Below the pieces are notes generated by a model. It was not told the origin of the DNA, searched no databases, and worked only from the letters and a program-made list of their open reading frames with translations. This document shows, piece after piece, positions 16,148 to 26,230 of a stretch of DNA of 64,000 nucleotides. How positions within the stretch are numbered: position 1 is the first letter of the stretch; each line of letters begins with the position of its first letter. Source of the stretch: CAYNEO01 sp964396245. Lineage in GTDB: Bacteria > Zixibacteria > MSB-5A5 > GN15 > FEB-12. Made by a program: the position numbers and the translations under genes. The stretch spans positions 62,001 through 126,000 of the forward strand of contig CAYNEO010000001.1 in assembly GCA_964396245.1 (NCBI GenBank), given 5' to 3'.

Positions 16148-17551
16148 TTATGGAGTTATCTCATGTCCGGTCAGTAATTCAATTTCTGCTTTGCGGGTGG
16201 CAGCGCCGGCGCGCGCCTGATCGAGGGTTAACTGAAAAGCGAGCAGTTGCCGCTGGGTATCGAGCAGGTTCAGAAAATCGATTTCGCCGGCCCGGTAAGC
16301 GGTAAATGATGCTTTGAGTGACTGCTCGGCTTTCGGCACGAGGCCGTCACGATAGAGCCTGATCTTCCTGCGGGCATCGTCATATTGGAACAGGATCTGT
16401 TCGGTGAAAGCGCGCAGTTGGTTCTGCTTTTCCTCGAGGCTTTGCCGGGCCATGCTCAGGCGGGCTTTAGCCTGTTCGCGGCGAGCGTTGTTTTTTCCAA
16501 ACCAGATGGGCAAGGTGATGCCGACACTGACCATCCACGGGTCCTTGCCGCTTTCCGCCATCGACGGGTTGAGCGCTTCGCCGGTTTCGATATAATCGAC
16601 TCCGAGTGTGAAGCTGGGATAGGCGGCTTTGTTGGCTACGGACACTGATGCGCGTTCCTTCTGGATTGTCAGCGCGGCCGCTTTCAAGTCCGGGTTCCGG
16701 GAGATAACGTCAGTCAGAACCGAATCACGGTTGAGTTCGGTTTCGATTGTCGGGATATCTTCCGGGATGGGAAGTTCGATCGTATCGGGGATGTTGACGA
16801 CGGCCCGCAGGCGAGCTACGGTCGGCCTGATTTTCTCCTGCAGGGTGTTCAACTGGTCTTCGATTTTGCCGAGCTCAACCTGCGCCTTGATGAGGTCCGG
16901 GTGCTGGCTCAGGCCGACTTTGTACTTGGTGCGGACAACTGACTCCCAGAATTTCAGCAGTTCGAAGTTCTCTTTGGTCAGTTCGATCTCGCGGCCGAGC
17001 AGATAATAATCGTAGTATGCGCTGCGGACCCGGTAGAACAGATCGAGCTTTTTGGACAGAAATTCTTGATAAGAAGCATCGGCCGCCGCCGAGGCAGCAT
17101 CGGCTTTCGCGCCAAGTGTCCCGAACCAGGGGAAGGACTGCTTGAGGCCGAACTTCTGCTGTTGCGGGCCGACCCGTGTTTCGACCGGTTCAATAAAGTA
17201 GCCGTAGGTGAACATCGGATCGGGTAATCCGCCCACCACACCGGATGCTTCCATGTCTGCCTTCCATCTGTAGAAGGAGGCACGGAGGCCCGGATTGTGC
17301 AGGGCTGCATATTTTAGATAGGCCGAGAGACCATCGGTTGGGTTAAACGTCGCTGTGTCGCTCTCGGCCTGCCGATAGGAAAATTCGAGGTCACGGGCGG
17401 TCTGTTTGGAGGGGTTATCCGCCCGTGCGAACGCCGTGGTAGTCAGCGTGAAGATTGCCGCCCAGAACAGCAATACAAATAAGCGATTGGGTGAGACTTT
17501 TCCGGTCAGGTGGACCCGGGCGACTTTGCGGTGTAGCTTCAGATTCTTCAT
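16148..17551 (-). CDS. TolC/CusC-type outer-membrane efflux channel, first gene of the efflux operon
   Basis: A 467-residue outer-membrane efflux protein with a long basic signal sequence (cleavage near AFARA, about residue 44) and two outer-membrane-efflux repeats. The family features are YLKYAALHNPGLRA near the N-terminus, GLKQSFPWFGTLGAKAD, and in the second repeat SVGITLPIWFGKNNAR and YRAGEIDFLNLLDTQRQLL. It is the first gene after the divergent regulatory region, followed by YHS, cusB-like and cusA-like genes. It completes the tripartite exporter. The ribosome-binding site is weak, and the predicted sigma-54 start point lies only about 8-10 bases before the ATG. Confidence 0.93.
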   Translation of the reverse strand: MKNLKLHRKVARVHLTGKVSPNRLFVLLFWAAIFTLTTTAFARADNPSKQTARDLEFSYRQAESDTATFNPTDGLSAYLKYAALHNPGLRASFYRWKADMEASGVVGGLPDPMFTYGYFIEPVETRVGPQQQKFGLKQSFPWFGTLGAKADAASAAADASYQEFLSKKLDLFYRVRSAYYDYYLLGREIELTKENFELLKFWESVVRTKYKVGLSQHPDLIKAQVELGKIEDQLNTLQEKIRPTVARLRAVVNIPDTIELPIPEDIPTIETELNRDSVLTDVISRNPDLKAAALTIQKERASVSVANKAAYPSFTLGVDYIETGEALNPSMAESGKDPWMVSVGITLPIWFGKNNARREQAKARLSMARQSLEEKQNQLRAFTEQILFQYDDARRKIRLYRDGLVPKAEQSLKASFTAYRAGEIDFLNLLDTQRQLLAFQLTLDQARAGAATRKAEIELLTGHEITP

Positions 17552-17569
17552 AGTTGTTGCCCAGTATCT

Positions 17570-17585
17570 ATCAACCGGCGTGCCG
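17570..17585 (-). promoter_or_regulatory. sigma-54-like promoter in front of the efflux operon
   Basis: Read on the minus strand the sequence is CGGCACGCCGGTTGAT, against the consensus TGGCACG-N4-TTGCA. The GG element, the CACG and the 10-base spacing to the -12 element agree; the -12 GC is GA. A sigma-54 activator gene is divergently encoded next door. The short leader to the tolC-like ATG makes me cautious. Confidence 0.45.
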
Positions 17586-17650
17586 GATTATCTAAGGTGC
17601 TGGTTTACAAATAGATAGCATAATTCAAGAGCAGTTTTGTCCAAAATAAT

Positions 17651-17683
17651 TGAAGAATATTGTTGAATGATGAAGAATATTCT
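17651..17683. promoter_or_regulatory. paired palindromes, probable activator-binding sites of the efflux regulator
   Basis: TGAAGAATATT occurs at 17651-17661 and again at 17671-17681, 20 bases (two helical turns) apart. Each core is palindromic: AGAATATTCT is perfect and AGAATATTGT has one mismatch. The pair lies about 70-110 bases upstream of the sigma-54-like promoter, the usual distance for NtrC-type enhancer sites, in the gap between the efflux operon and its likely regulator genes. Confidence 0.6.
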
Positions 17684-17851
17684 CCAATGATTGTGTATAT
17701 TGGGTAGGATTTGATGGTTCAGGGGATTGTCGACGACGCTGAAATACGCGTTTAACCGATTGCGTTTCAGTTGATTTCAAGCAGAATAGAGATTGCTGTC
17801 AACGTTCGGCACCGGATTTACATGCATTTAACGGCAGATAGATAAATCGCC

Positions 17852-18898
17852 ATGGCAGATACACGAACCTATAAGATACTTATTGTCGTCGCGACGGCTT
17901 CGCTGACGCTGGCCATCCACTACGGCTGGGTCTGGGAGCCGATTTTCGGTCATTCGACGTGGATACATGCGATCCATAGCCGGCTTTGTTATGTTCCGAT
18001 AATTCTGGCGGCGACCTGGTTCGGTTTGCGCGGCGGGCTCATATCGGCGGCGGGTATTTCGATTCTCGTTCTCCCCTATATCTTTGGACACAATCTCGGT
18101 GCGAGTTCTTTTGCCGAGGAGATGGTAGAGCTGTTTTTCTATTTCGCCATAGGCATTCTTGTCGGCGCGTTGGTGGACCGGGAAATACTCGCGCGGAAGA
18201 AAAACGAGGCTATCCGAATGCAACTCGAGCGATCGCAGCGGTTATCGCTGGTCGGACAGATAGCCGCCGGGGTCGCGCATGAGATCAAGAACCCGCTGGC
18301 GTCGATCAAGGGGGCGTTTGAGATTATCAGCGACGGTTCGGCGTCACCCGAGGACAAGGAAGAGTTCAAGGGAATTATCAGCAAAGAGATCAAGCGGGTC
18401 GATCGCACGGTAAAGGAATTCCTCGACTTTGCCCGTCCCCCGGAGACCAAACTGGTGCGTCTCAATTTCTCGGACACGGTCAACGGCACGCTTCGGCAGC
18501 TGGAGGCTCACGCGACCGGTAAGAACCTGAAGATTCAAAAACAGATGGAACCTGACATATTTGTCAACGGGGACGGAGAGAAACTCCACCAGGCGGTCCT
18601 GAACCTGGTGTTAAACGCGATGGATGCCTCGGAGACGGATTCATCGATCGAGATTTCACTTTCGCGCAAGCAGGATCGCACGGCCGAACTGGCGGTGCGC
18701 GATCATGGCGAAGGCATAGCGCCATCCGAACTGAAGAACGTCTTCGAGCCGTTCTACACCACCAAGTCATCGGGTACGGGGCTTGGCCTGGCGGTGGTGA
18801 AGTCAATTGTGGAGCATCACAACGGGACAATAGATATCGAAAGCAAGCCGGGCGCGGGTACGACTATCCGTATCTCGCTGCCGGCGCTAAAGGAATAA
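17852..18898 (+). CDS. membrane histidine kinase, sensor of the efflux two-component system
   Basis: A 348-residue kinase. The first 105 residues hold three to four membrane helices in the style of a DUF4118 sensor (VPIILAATWFGLRGGLISA). A short linker leads to a HisKA domain with the H-box AAGVAHEIKNPLASIKG (His143). A HATPase domain follows with N box VLNLVLNAMDAS, HGEGIAPSEL and GTGLGLAVVKSIV. It has no large periplasmic domain, so sensing is probably within the membrane. The regulator gene begins 4 bases after its stop. The pair is divergent from the metal-efflux operon, so it likely senses copper, silver or envelope stress, like ZraS or HydH; the signal itself is inferred. Confidence 0.92.
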   Translation: MADTRTYKILIVVATASLTLAIHYGWVWEPIFGHSTWIHAIHSRLCYVPIILAATWFGLRGGLISAAGISILVLPYIFGHNLGASSFAEEMVELFFYFAIGILVGALVDREILARKKNEAIRMQLERSQRLSLVGQIAAGVAHEIKNPLASIKGAFEIISDGSASPEDKEEFKGIISKEIKRVDRTVKEFLDFARPPETKLVRLNFSDTVNGTLRQLEAHATGKNLKIQKQMEPDIFVNGDGEKLHQAVLNLVLNAMDASETDSSIEISLSRKQDRTAELAVRDHGEGIAPSELKNVFEPFYTTKSSGTGLGLAVVKSIVEHHNGTIDIESKPGAGTTIRISLPALKE

Positions 18899-18902
18899 CG
18901 AC

Positions 18903-20264
18903 ATGTCGATAAAGATACTCCTGGCCGATGATGATCCTGCGTTGCGGCGAGTGATACAGTTCAAGCTCAAACAAAAGGGGTACGATGTTGATGTCGCCGG
19001 CGACGGACAGCAGGCTCTTGACCGGCTGAAAACCACCCGGTATGACCTCCTGCTTTCCGATATGAGAATGCCGAAGCTTTCAGGAATCGATCTGCTGGAG
19101 GAGTCCAAGAATGTCCAGCCGGAGCTGGAGGTAATTCTGATCACGGCTTTTGCCACCGTCTCGCAGGCGGTGGAGGCAGTCAAGCTGGGTGCATTCGATT
19201 ACCTGACAAAGCCGTTCGAGGATGAGGAGCTGTTTGTCGCTATCGACAAGGCCCTGAAATTCAAACGGCTGGAGGAGGAGAACAGGGCGCTTCGCGGACG
19301 GTTGCGGGGACAGGATTTTCTCGACACGATCGTGGGGATCTCGCCAAGTTTCAAGCGCCTCGTGGATATGGTCGACAAAATCGCACCGACCGATGCGACG
19401 GTTCTTCTGACCGGTGAATCCGGCACGGGCAAGGAAGTCATCGCACGAGCTATTCATTACAAGAGCCTTCGAACCGAGCAGGATTTTGTCGCGGTCAATT
19501 GCGCCGCCATCCCCCGCGAGTTGATAGAGTCGGAGTTGTTCGGTCACAGGAAAGGGGCGTTTACGGGTGCGGTCCGGGACAAAAAAGGAAAGTTCGAGTT
19601 AGCCGACGGCGGCACGCTCTTGCTTGACGAAATTTCCGAACTGCCTATCGACCTACAGGCGAAGCTGCTCAGGGTGATACAGGAGAAAGTCGTTGAACCG
19701 CTTGGCGCCGAGCGGAAGGCTGAAGTTGATGTTCGTTTGCTGGCAGCGACCAACATTAATTTGAAAGAACGAGTCCGCAAGGGAGAGTTTCGGGAGGACC
19801 TGTTCTATCGGCTCAACGTGATTCCCCTGCACATTCCCAGTCTGCGTGAGCGGGTTGAAGATATCCCCATCCTGGTAAATGCATTCCTGCGGAAATACGA
19901 CCGGAGCCAGGAGATCAAGCTGGATGCCAAGTTGATGGAAACACTCGAACAGTATCGGTGGCCGGGGAATATCCGGGAATTGGAAAACCTGATCGAGCGG
20001 ATGGTCATACTTCGCCGTTCCAACAAGCTGACAGTCGATGACCTGCCGGATGATTTCGGCACGGCGGAGCGGGTCGGTTCGCCCCGGCGGGATCGCGAAA
20101 ATCTGACTTTCCACGAGGCGGAGAAACAGCTCGTTCTCGATGCTCTGGAAAAGCACGACTGGAACCGGTCACAGGCGGCCAAATATCTAAAAATACCACG
20201 GCATGTTCTCATTTACCGGATGAAAAAATACGGTATCTCTCCGGAAACGATGTCGAATTCCTGA
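18903..20264 (+). CDS. NtrC-family sigma-54-dependent response regulator
   Basis: A 453-residue regulator with three domains: a receiver (residues 1-120, acidic pocket D9-D10-D11, phospho-acceptor Asp53 in LLLSDMRMP); an AAA+ sigma-54 interaction domain with Walker A GESGTGKE and the sigma-contacting loop GAFTGA; and a Fis-type helix-turn-helix at the C-terminus (WNRSQAAKYLKIPRHVLIYRMKKYGI). It activates sigma-54 RNA polymerase from enhancer sites. The paired palindromes at 17651-17683 and the sigma-54-like sequence at 17570-17585 in front of the efflux operon are the natural targets. It is translated together with the kinase before it. Confidence 0.95.
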   Translation: MSIKILLADDDPALRRVIQFKLKQKGYDVDVAGDGQQALDRLKTTRYDLLLSDMRMPKLSGIDLLEESKNVQPELEVILITAFATVSQAVEAVKLGAFDYLTKPFEDEELFVAIDKALKFKRLEEENRALRGRLRGQDFLDTIVGISPSFKRLVDMVDKIAPTDATVLLTGESGTGKEVIARAIHYKSLRTEQDFVAVNCAAIPRELIESELFGHRKGAFTGAVRDKKGKFELADGGTLLLDEISELPIDLQAKLLRVIQEKVVEPLGAERKAEVDVRLLAATNINLKERVRKGEFREDLFYRLNVIPLHIPSLRERVEDIPILVNAFLRKYDRSQEIKLDAKLMETLEQYRWPGNIRELENLIERMVILRRSNKLTVDDLPDDFGTAERVGSPRRDRENLTFHEAEKQLVLDALEKHDWNRSQAAKYLKIPRHVLIYRMKKYGISPETMSNS

Positions 20265-20423
20265 CGATTGGGCAATTCATGTCGGCGGGGCGCCACCACC
20301 GTGGTTCTCCGTAAGAATCCCATAAATTGACGACATTCCGTTCCATCATCCTCAAAACCGATTGACGAAGTGGGGGAAATCCGCTTTTTTAATCTCCACA
20401 TATTTCGTTTGCGTGGAGGATGT

Positions 20424-23400
20424 ATGAAACGAATTCTTCTTGCAGTAGCGACAATCCTCTTCTGTGTCGCACAGGTAAGTGCCGACGAGGCACGCCTTCT
20501 GAGATTCCCCGATGTACACGGTGACAAAATTGCCTTCGTTTACGCAGGTAATCTCTATACAGCGCCAAGGGCGGGAGGACAGGCGGTCCAATTGACCGCA
20601 CATGAGGGGCTGGAGCTGTTTCCGAAGTTTTCACCCGATGGTGAGTCGATTGCTTTTACGGGTCAGTACGACGGGGACATGTCGGTGTACGTGATCCCGG
20701 CCAACGGCGGTGAACCCAAACGGTTGACCTATCATCCGGGAATTCAGAACACCGCCGAGCGGTTTGGCCCGGAAAACGTGGTGATGGGCTGGTTTCCCGG
20801 AAGCAACAAAGTGCTTTTCCGTTCCAGAAAAGAAAACCAGGACCTCTGGGACGGCCGTGCGTACCTTGTCGATGTTTCGGGAGGTTTGCCGGAAGCGTTG
20901 CCGATGGCGACGGCGGGGTTTACGAGCTTCTCCCCCGACGGGAAGAAAGTGGCCTACTGCCCGATTTACCGGGATTTCCGCACATGGAAGCGCTACAAAG
21001 GCGGCATGGCCCAGGATGTCTGGATATTTGACCTGGAGTCGCTCGAAGCTGCAAAAATCACCGACTGGGTCGGTACCGACAACATGCCGATGTGGTACCA
21101 GGGCAAGATCTATTTCAATTCGGACCGAACCGGTACGCTCAACCTGTATTGCTACGATGTCGGTACGGGTGAGACGCGTCAGGTAACTGATTTCTCCGAG
21201 TACGATGTTCGTTGGCCGAGCCTCGGTCCGGATGGAATCGCATTCGAGAACGGGGGGTACGTCTACGTGATGGACCTGCCGTCGGAAGCGGTGAACAAGA
21301 TCCCGGTCGAGCTGGCTACCGATCAACACCAGGTTCGATCTGAGTATGTAAATGTTTCTGACGCGGTAAGGGACTACGATATCTCGCCCGACGGCAAGCG
21401 CGCTGTATTTCGGGCGCGGGGCGATCTTTTCTCGGTGCCGGCCAAGGAAGGTATCACCCGGAACCTGACGAGTAGTTCGGGCGCCAACGACATGTATCCG
21501 CGCTGGTCGCCGGACGGTAAGTGGATAGCGTATGCGTCGGACGGCACCGGAGAGGACGAGTTTTATGTCGCGTCCGCGGACGGAAAAGAGACCATCCGGT
21601 TGACCACTGACGGCAGCGTGCATCGATATGCGCCGGAGTGGTCGCCCGACAGCAAACGGCTGGTATTTTCCGACAACAAGCTGCGGCTGTTTTCACTTGA
21701 TGTGGGTACAAAGCAGGTCACGCAAATTGACAAGGCGGATCGCAACGAAATCCGTGATTTTTCGTGGTCGCCGGACAGCCGGCATGTCGCATACACCAAG
21801 CGGTTAGACAACGGTATCTCGGCGGTGTTCATCTATTCGTTCGTGGACAATTCAATTCACCAGGTAACCCCGGGCAATACCAATGACTACTCGCCGGTGT
21901 TCGATCCCAACGGCAAGTATCTGTACTTTACATCCGAGAGGGATTTCAACCCGATTCTCAGCGCCTATGAATTCTCGATGGCCAATAACGGGATCGAGGA
22001 CCTGTTTCTTATCGTGCTGAAGGCCGACGGCGAATCGCCCTTTGCGCCGCGTGACGATGAAATCCAGTCCGGAGATGAAGAAAAAGACAAGACAAAAGAC
22101 GAAGATAAGGACAAGAAAGAGAAAACGCCGCCGGCGGTCACTATCGATTTCGATAATATCTATGAACGCCAGGTGGCTTTTGAGCTGCCGGCGGGCAACT
22201 ACCGGGGTCTTTCGGCTATCGACGGCGCTGTTTTCTATATCACGAGTCCGTTATCCGGCCTGAGGGGGAAGATTTCCCAGGAAGAAACCGTGCTGCACAA
22301 GTACGACATGGAGAAGCGCAAGAGCTCGGATTTTCTGACCAGTATCAACGGATATCGCCTTTCGGCTGACGGCAAGAAGATGCTTATCGCAAAGGGCGAC
22401 AACTACTACATCGTCAGCACTGCGGGCAATCAGGCCGACCTGAGCGACGCCCAGGTGAAATTGGGTGACATGGAGACGCGCGTTGACCGGAAGGCGGAAT
22501 TTGCGCAAATGTTCGACCAGGTGTGGCGGCGGGAGCGGGACTATTTCTACGATTCCAATATGCACGGTGTCGACTGGCAGAAGATCCATGACCGGTATTC
22601 GGTACTCGTCCCGTACGTGGCCAATCGGTTCGATCTGACCTATCTGATTGGGGAAATGATCGGCGAATTGTGCTGTTCTCACACGTACACGGGCGGAGGC
22701 GATATGCCGAAGATTCCGTCAAGTCACACAGGTCTGCTGGGCGTGGACTTCGCTGTTGATCGCGAAGCCAACCGGATCAAGATCGCCCGTATACTCGAGG
22801 GGCAGAACTGGGACAAGCAACTGCGCTCGCCGTTGAGAGAACCCGGTGTCGATGTTCACGAGGGAGATTATCTGCTGGCGATCAACGGCGTCGAGTTAAC
22901 AGCCGGGACCAATCCATACTCGCTGACGCAGAATACGGTCGGCAGGTTGATCACGCTGACGGTCAACGAAGAGCCGAGCCTGAAGGGCGCCCGGGAAGTC
23001 ATGGTCAAGCCGATCGCATCCGAGGAGAAGCTGCGGTATTTCAACTGGGTCGAGCACAACCGGAAATATGTCGACTCGGCATCGAATGGAAAGATCGGCT
23101 ACATCCACATCCCGGACATGGGCGGTTACGGACTGGTTCAGTTCACGAAACAATTCTATAACCAGCTACAGAAGCCGGGCTTGATCATCGACGTGCGGTA
23201 CAACGGAGGCGGGTTCGTATCCGGTTTGATACTGGAGCGGCTTCGCCGGACCGTGGTGGCGATGGGGTCTTCGCGGAATTTTGCACCGGGACGCGCTCCG
23301 GATGACGGCCTGAATGCCCACATGATCACGTTGCTGAACCAGTTCTCGTGTTCCGACGGCGACTATTTCCCGTACTTCTTCCGTGAGTACAAACTGGGAC

Positions 23401-23690
23401 CGTTGATGGGCAAGCGCTCATGGGGCGGCGTGATCGGCATTCGCGGTATGGACGGGCTCATGGACGGGGGGTATTACACGGTGCCCGAGTGGAGCATTTA
23501 CGGTCTGGACGGTGAGTGGATTATGGAAAACGAGGGCGTGCACCCGGATATGGAAGTTGACAATCCACCGGGAGATATGGCTCGTGGAATCGATGATCAG
23601 CTCGTACAGGCGGTCAGCTATGTCAGCAAGAAGCTGGCGGAAGACCCGAAACAGTTGCCGCCGCCGCCGGGACCTCCGACCCCGCGATGA
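20424..23690 (+). CDS. secreted tricorn-type S41 protease
   Basis: I chose the ATG at 20424 over an in-frame start at 20370. It has GGAGG upstream and opens directly into a signal peptide (MKRILLAVATILFCVAQVSA). The mature protein of about 1070 residues carries two beta-propeller regions of TolB/PD40-like repeats (FSPDGESIAFTG, WSPDGKWIAYASDG, WSPDSRHVAYTK). A very charged linker follows near residue 560 (EEKDKTKDEDKDKKEK). Then come a core domain, a PDZ domain and an S41 domain. The tricorn catalytic residues can be seen in CSHTYTGGGD, in NQFSCSDGDYFPYF (nucleophile Ser) and in ENEGVHPD. Tricorn homologues degrade peptides; here it would act outside the cytoplasm. Confidence 0.93.
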   Translation: MKRILLAVATILFCVAQVSADEARLLRFPDVHGDKIAFVYAGNLYTAPRAGGQAVQLTAHEGLELFPKFSPDGESIAFTGQYDGDMSVYVIPANGGEPKRLTYHPGIQNTAERFGPENVVMGWFPGSNKVLFRSRKENQDLWDGRAYLVDVSGGLPEALPMATAGFTSFSPDGKKVAYCPIYRDFRTWKRYKGGMAQDVWIFDLESLEAAKITDWVGTDNMPMWYQGKIYFNSDRTGTLNLYCYDVGTGETRQVTDFSEYDVRWPSLGPDGIAFENGGYVYVMDLPSEAVNKIPVELATDQHQVRSEYVNVSDAVRDYDISPDGKRAVFRARGDLFSVPAKEGITRNLTSSSGANDMYPRWSPDGKWIAYASDGTGEDEFYVASADGKETIRLTTDGSVHRYAPEWSPDSKRLVFSDNKLRLFSLDVGTKQVTQIDKADRNEIRDFSWSPDSRHVAYTKRLDNGISAVFIYSFVDNSIHQVTPGNTNDYSPVFDPNGKYLYFTSERDFNPILSAYEFSMANNGIEDLFLIVLKADGESPFAPRDDEIQSGDEEKDKTKDEDKDKKEKTPPAVTIDFDNIYERQVAFELPAGNYRGLSAIDGAVFYITSPLSGLRGKISQEETVLHKYDMEKRKSSDFLTSINGYRLSADGKKMLIAKGDNYYIVSTAGNQADLSDAQVKLGDMETRVDRKAEFAQMFDQVWRRERDYFYDSNMHGVDWQKIHDRYSVLVPYVANRFDLTYLIGEMIGELCCSHTYTGGGDMPKIPSSHTGLLGVDFAVDREANRIKIARILEGQNWDKQLRSPLREPGVDVHEGDYLLAINGVELTAGTNPYSLTQNTVGRLITLTVNEEPSLKGAREVMVKPIASEEKLRYFNWVEHNRKYVDSASNGKIGYIHIPDMGGYGLVQFTKQFYNQLQKPGLIIDVRYNGGGFVSGLILERLRRTVVAMGSSRNFAPGRAPDDGLNAHMITLLNQFSCSDGDYFPYFFREYKLGPLMGKRSWGGVIGIRGMDGLMDGGYYTVPEWSIYGLDGEWIMENEGVHPDMEVDNPPGDMARGIDDQLVQAVSYVSKKLAEDPKQLPPPPGPPTPR

Positions 23691-23722
23691 TTTGGCGAAA
23701 CGCTTGAGATTCAGGACAGCAG

Positions 23723-23755
23723 AAAGCCGCTCTCTTGTGTGAGAGTGGCTTTTTA
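23723..23755 (+). terminator. terminator of the tricorn-like protease gene
   Basis: AAAGCCGCTCTC pairs with GAGAGTGGCTTT (one G-T pair) around a 6-base loop and is followed by TTAATTTT, about 30 bases after the stop. Confidence 0.85.
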
Positions 23756-23792
23756 ATTTTCAAAGCGCCGTGATCTGATCGGTTTCAACAGG

Positions 23793-23827
23793 AAAGGCCC
23801 GGTGAACAATTCACCGGGCCTTTTATC
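23793..23827. terminator. terminator between the protease gene and groEL
   Basis: AAAGGCCCGGTGA (23793-23805) pairs with TCACCGGGCCTTT with a 5-base loop; TTTT follows on the plus strand. It lies just past the groEL stop, so on the minus strand it probably ends the groESL transcript. Confidence 0.8.
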
Positions 23828-23852
23828 AGAGAATTCTACAAGCGGGCAGGCT

Positions 23853-25493
<1,641 letters not shown>

Positions 25494-25528
25494 TTACTCT
25501 CCTTGATTCCAGCAAATATTCGAATGGG

Positions 25529-25822
25529 TTAACTGCTCTGAATGACGCCGAAAATATCCGACTCACGCATGATCAGATACTCTTCGCCGTCGATTGAAAC
25601 TTCCGTACCGGAATATTTGCCGTAAAGGATCCGGTCACCCTTTTTGACTTCGAGGGGCATCTTCTTGCCGTCATCGTTGGTGCGGCCGGGGCCGACCTCG
25701 ACGACTTCGCCCTGCATCGGCTTTTCTTTGGCCGTATCCGGGATGATAATTCCACCCTTCTTGACTTCGACCTCTTCCATCGGTCGAACCACGACCCGGT
25801 CTGCGAGTGGCTTAATCTGCAT
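25529..25822 (-). CDS. groES: co-chaperonin GroES
   Basis: The 10-kDa lid of the chaperonin, 97 residues. It begins [14 protein letters not shown] and carries the mobile-loop region with [13 protein letters not shown] and the closing strand [15 protein letters not shown]. It is the first gene of the groESL operon with a good ribosome-binding site (AGGAGGTAG upstream of the ATG). Transcription is probably repressed by HrcA through CIRCE in its leader. Confidence 0.98.
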   Translation of the reverse strand: MQIKPLADRVVVRPMEEVEVKKGGIIIPDTAKEKPMQGEVVEVGPGRTNDDGKKMPLEVKKGDRILYGKYSGTEVSIDGEEYLIMRESDIFGVIQSS

Positions 25823-25931
25823 CAGTTCTACCTCCTATTTGAGACTCAAAATCGGTTTATTACTAACTTCGCAGTCTTGCGTTAACAACCTTCTCGGGGT
25901 ATTGTGCCCGGCGTTTATCACGGCCGGTTTG

Positions 25932-25958
25932 TTAGCACTCGCCCTTAGGGAGTGCTAA
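25932..25958 (-). promoter_or_regulatory. CIRCE operator (HrcA binding site)
   Basis: A perfect inverted repeat TTAGCACTC - 9 bases - GAGTGCTAA, the classical HrcA operator. It lies about 110 bases upstream of groES and begins inside the -10 hexamer, so bound HrcA would block polymerase and the elongating transcript start. Confidence 0.97.
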
Positions 25959-25986
25959 CAATAAACTTAAACGCGAAATTTGTCAA
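25958..25986 (-). promoter_or_regulatory. sigma-70 promoter of groESL
   Basis: On the minus strand TTGACA (25986-25981) and TATTGT (25963-25958) are 17 bases apart. The -10 element shares one base with the CIRCE repeat. This is vegetative-promoter control with HrcA repression rather than a heat-shock sigma promoter. Confidence 0.85.
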
Positions 25987-26230
25987 GAGGTTTCCGGGTT
26001 GGAAACGACTGATAAGAAGTTTTTTTAGGGCCGTCGATTGAGGGACTCACGGGTATGACCCTGAAGTTTGTAACCGATTGTTATTTAGTTAGTTACGGAA
26101 TTGTCATTTCGCCGGCGAGAAATAACACCGGTCTTAGCGAGTTGCGGAGCGCAATCGGCCCGCAGTTTCTAATAGAAGATGAAAACGGCCTACAATCGGG
26201 GATATGAATGAGGCGGCCACTGGAAAATGA
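25987..26230. other. intergenic region between groESL promoter and coaX end
   Basis: About 240 bases with no gene I can support. It contains a short imperfect inverted sequence around 26103-26122 (ATTTCgCCGGcGAGAAAT) that could be a weak terminator for coaX, but it has no T-run. Confidence 0.4.
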
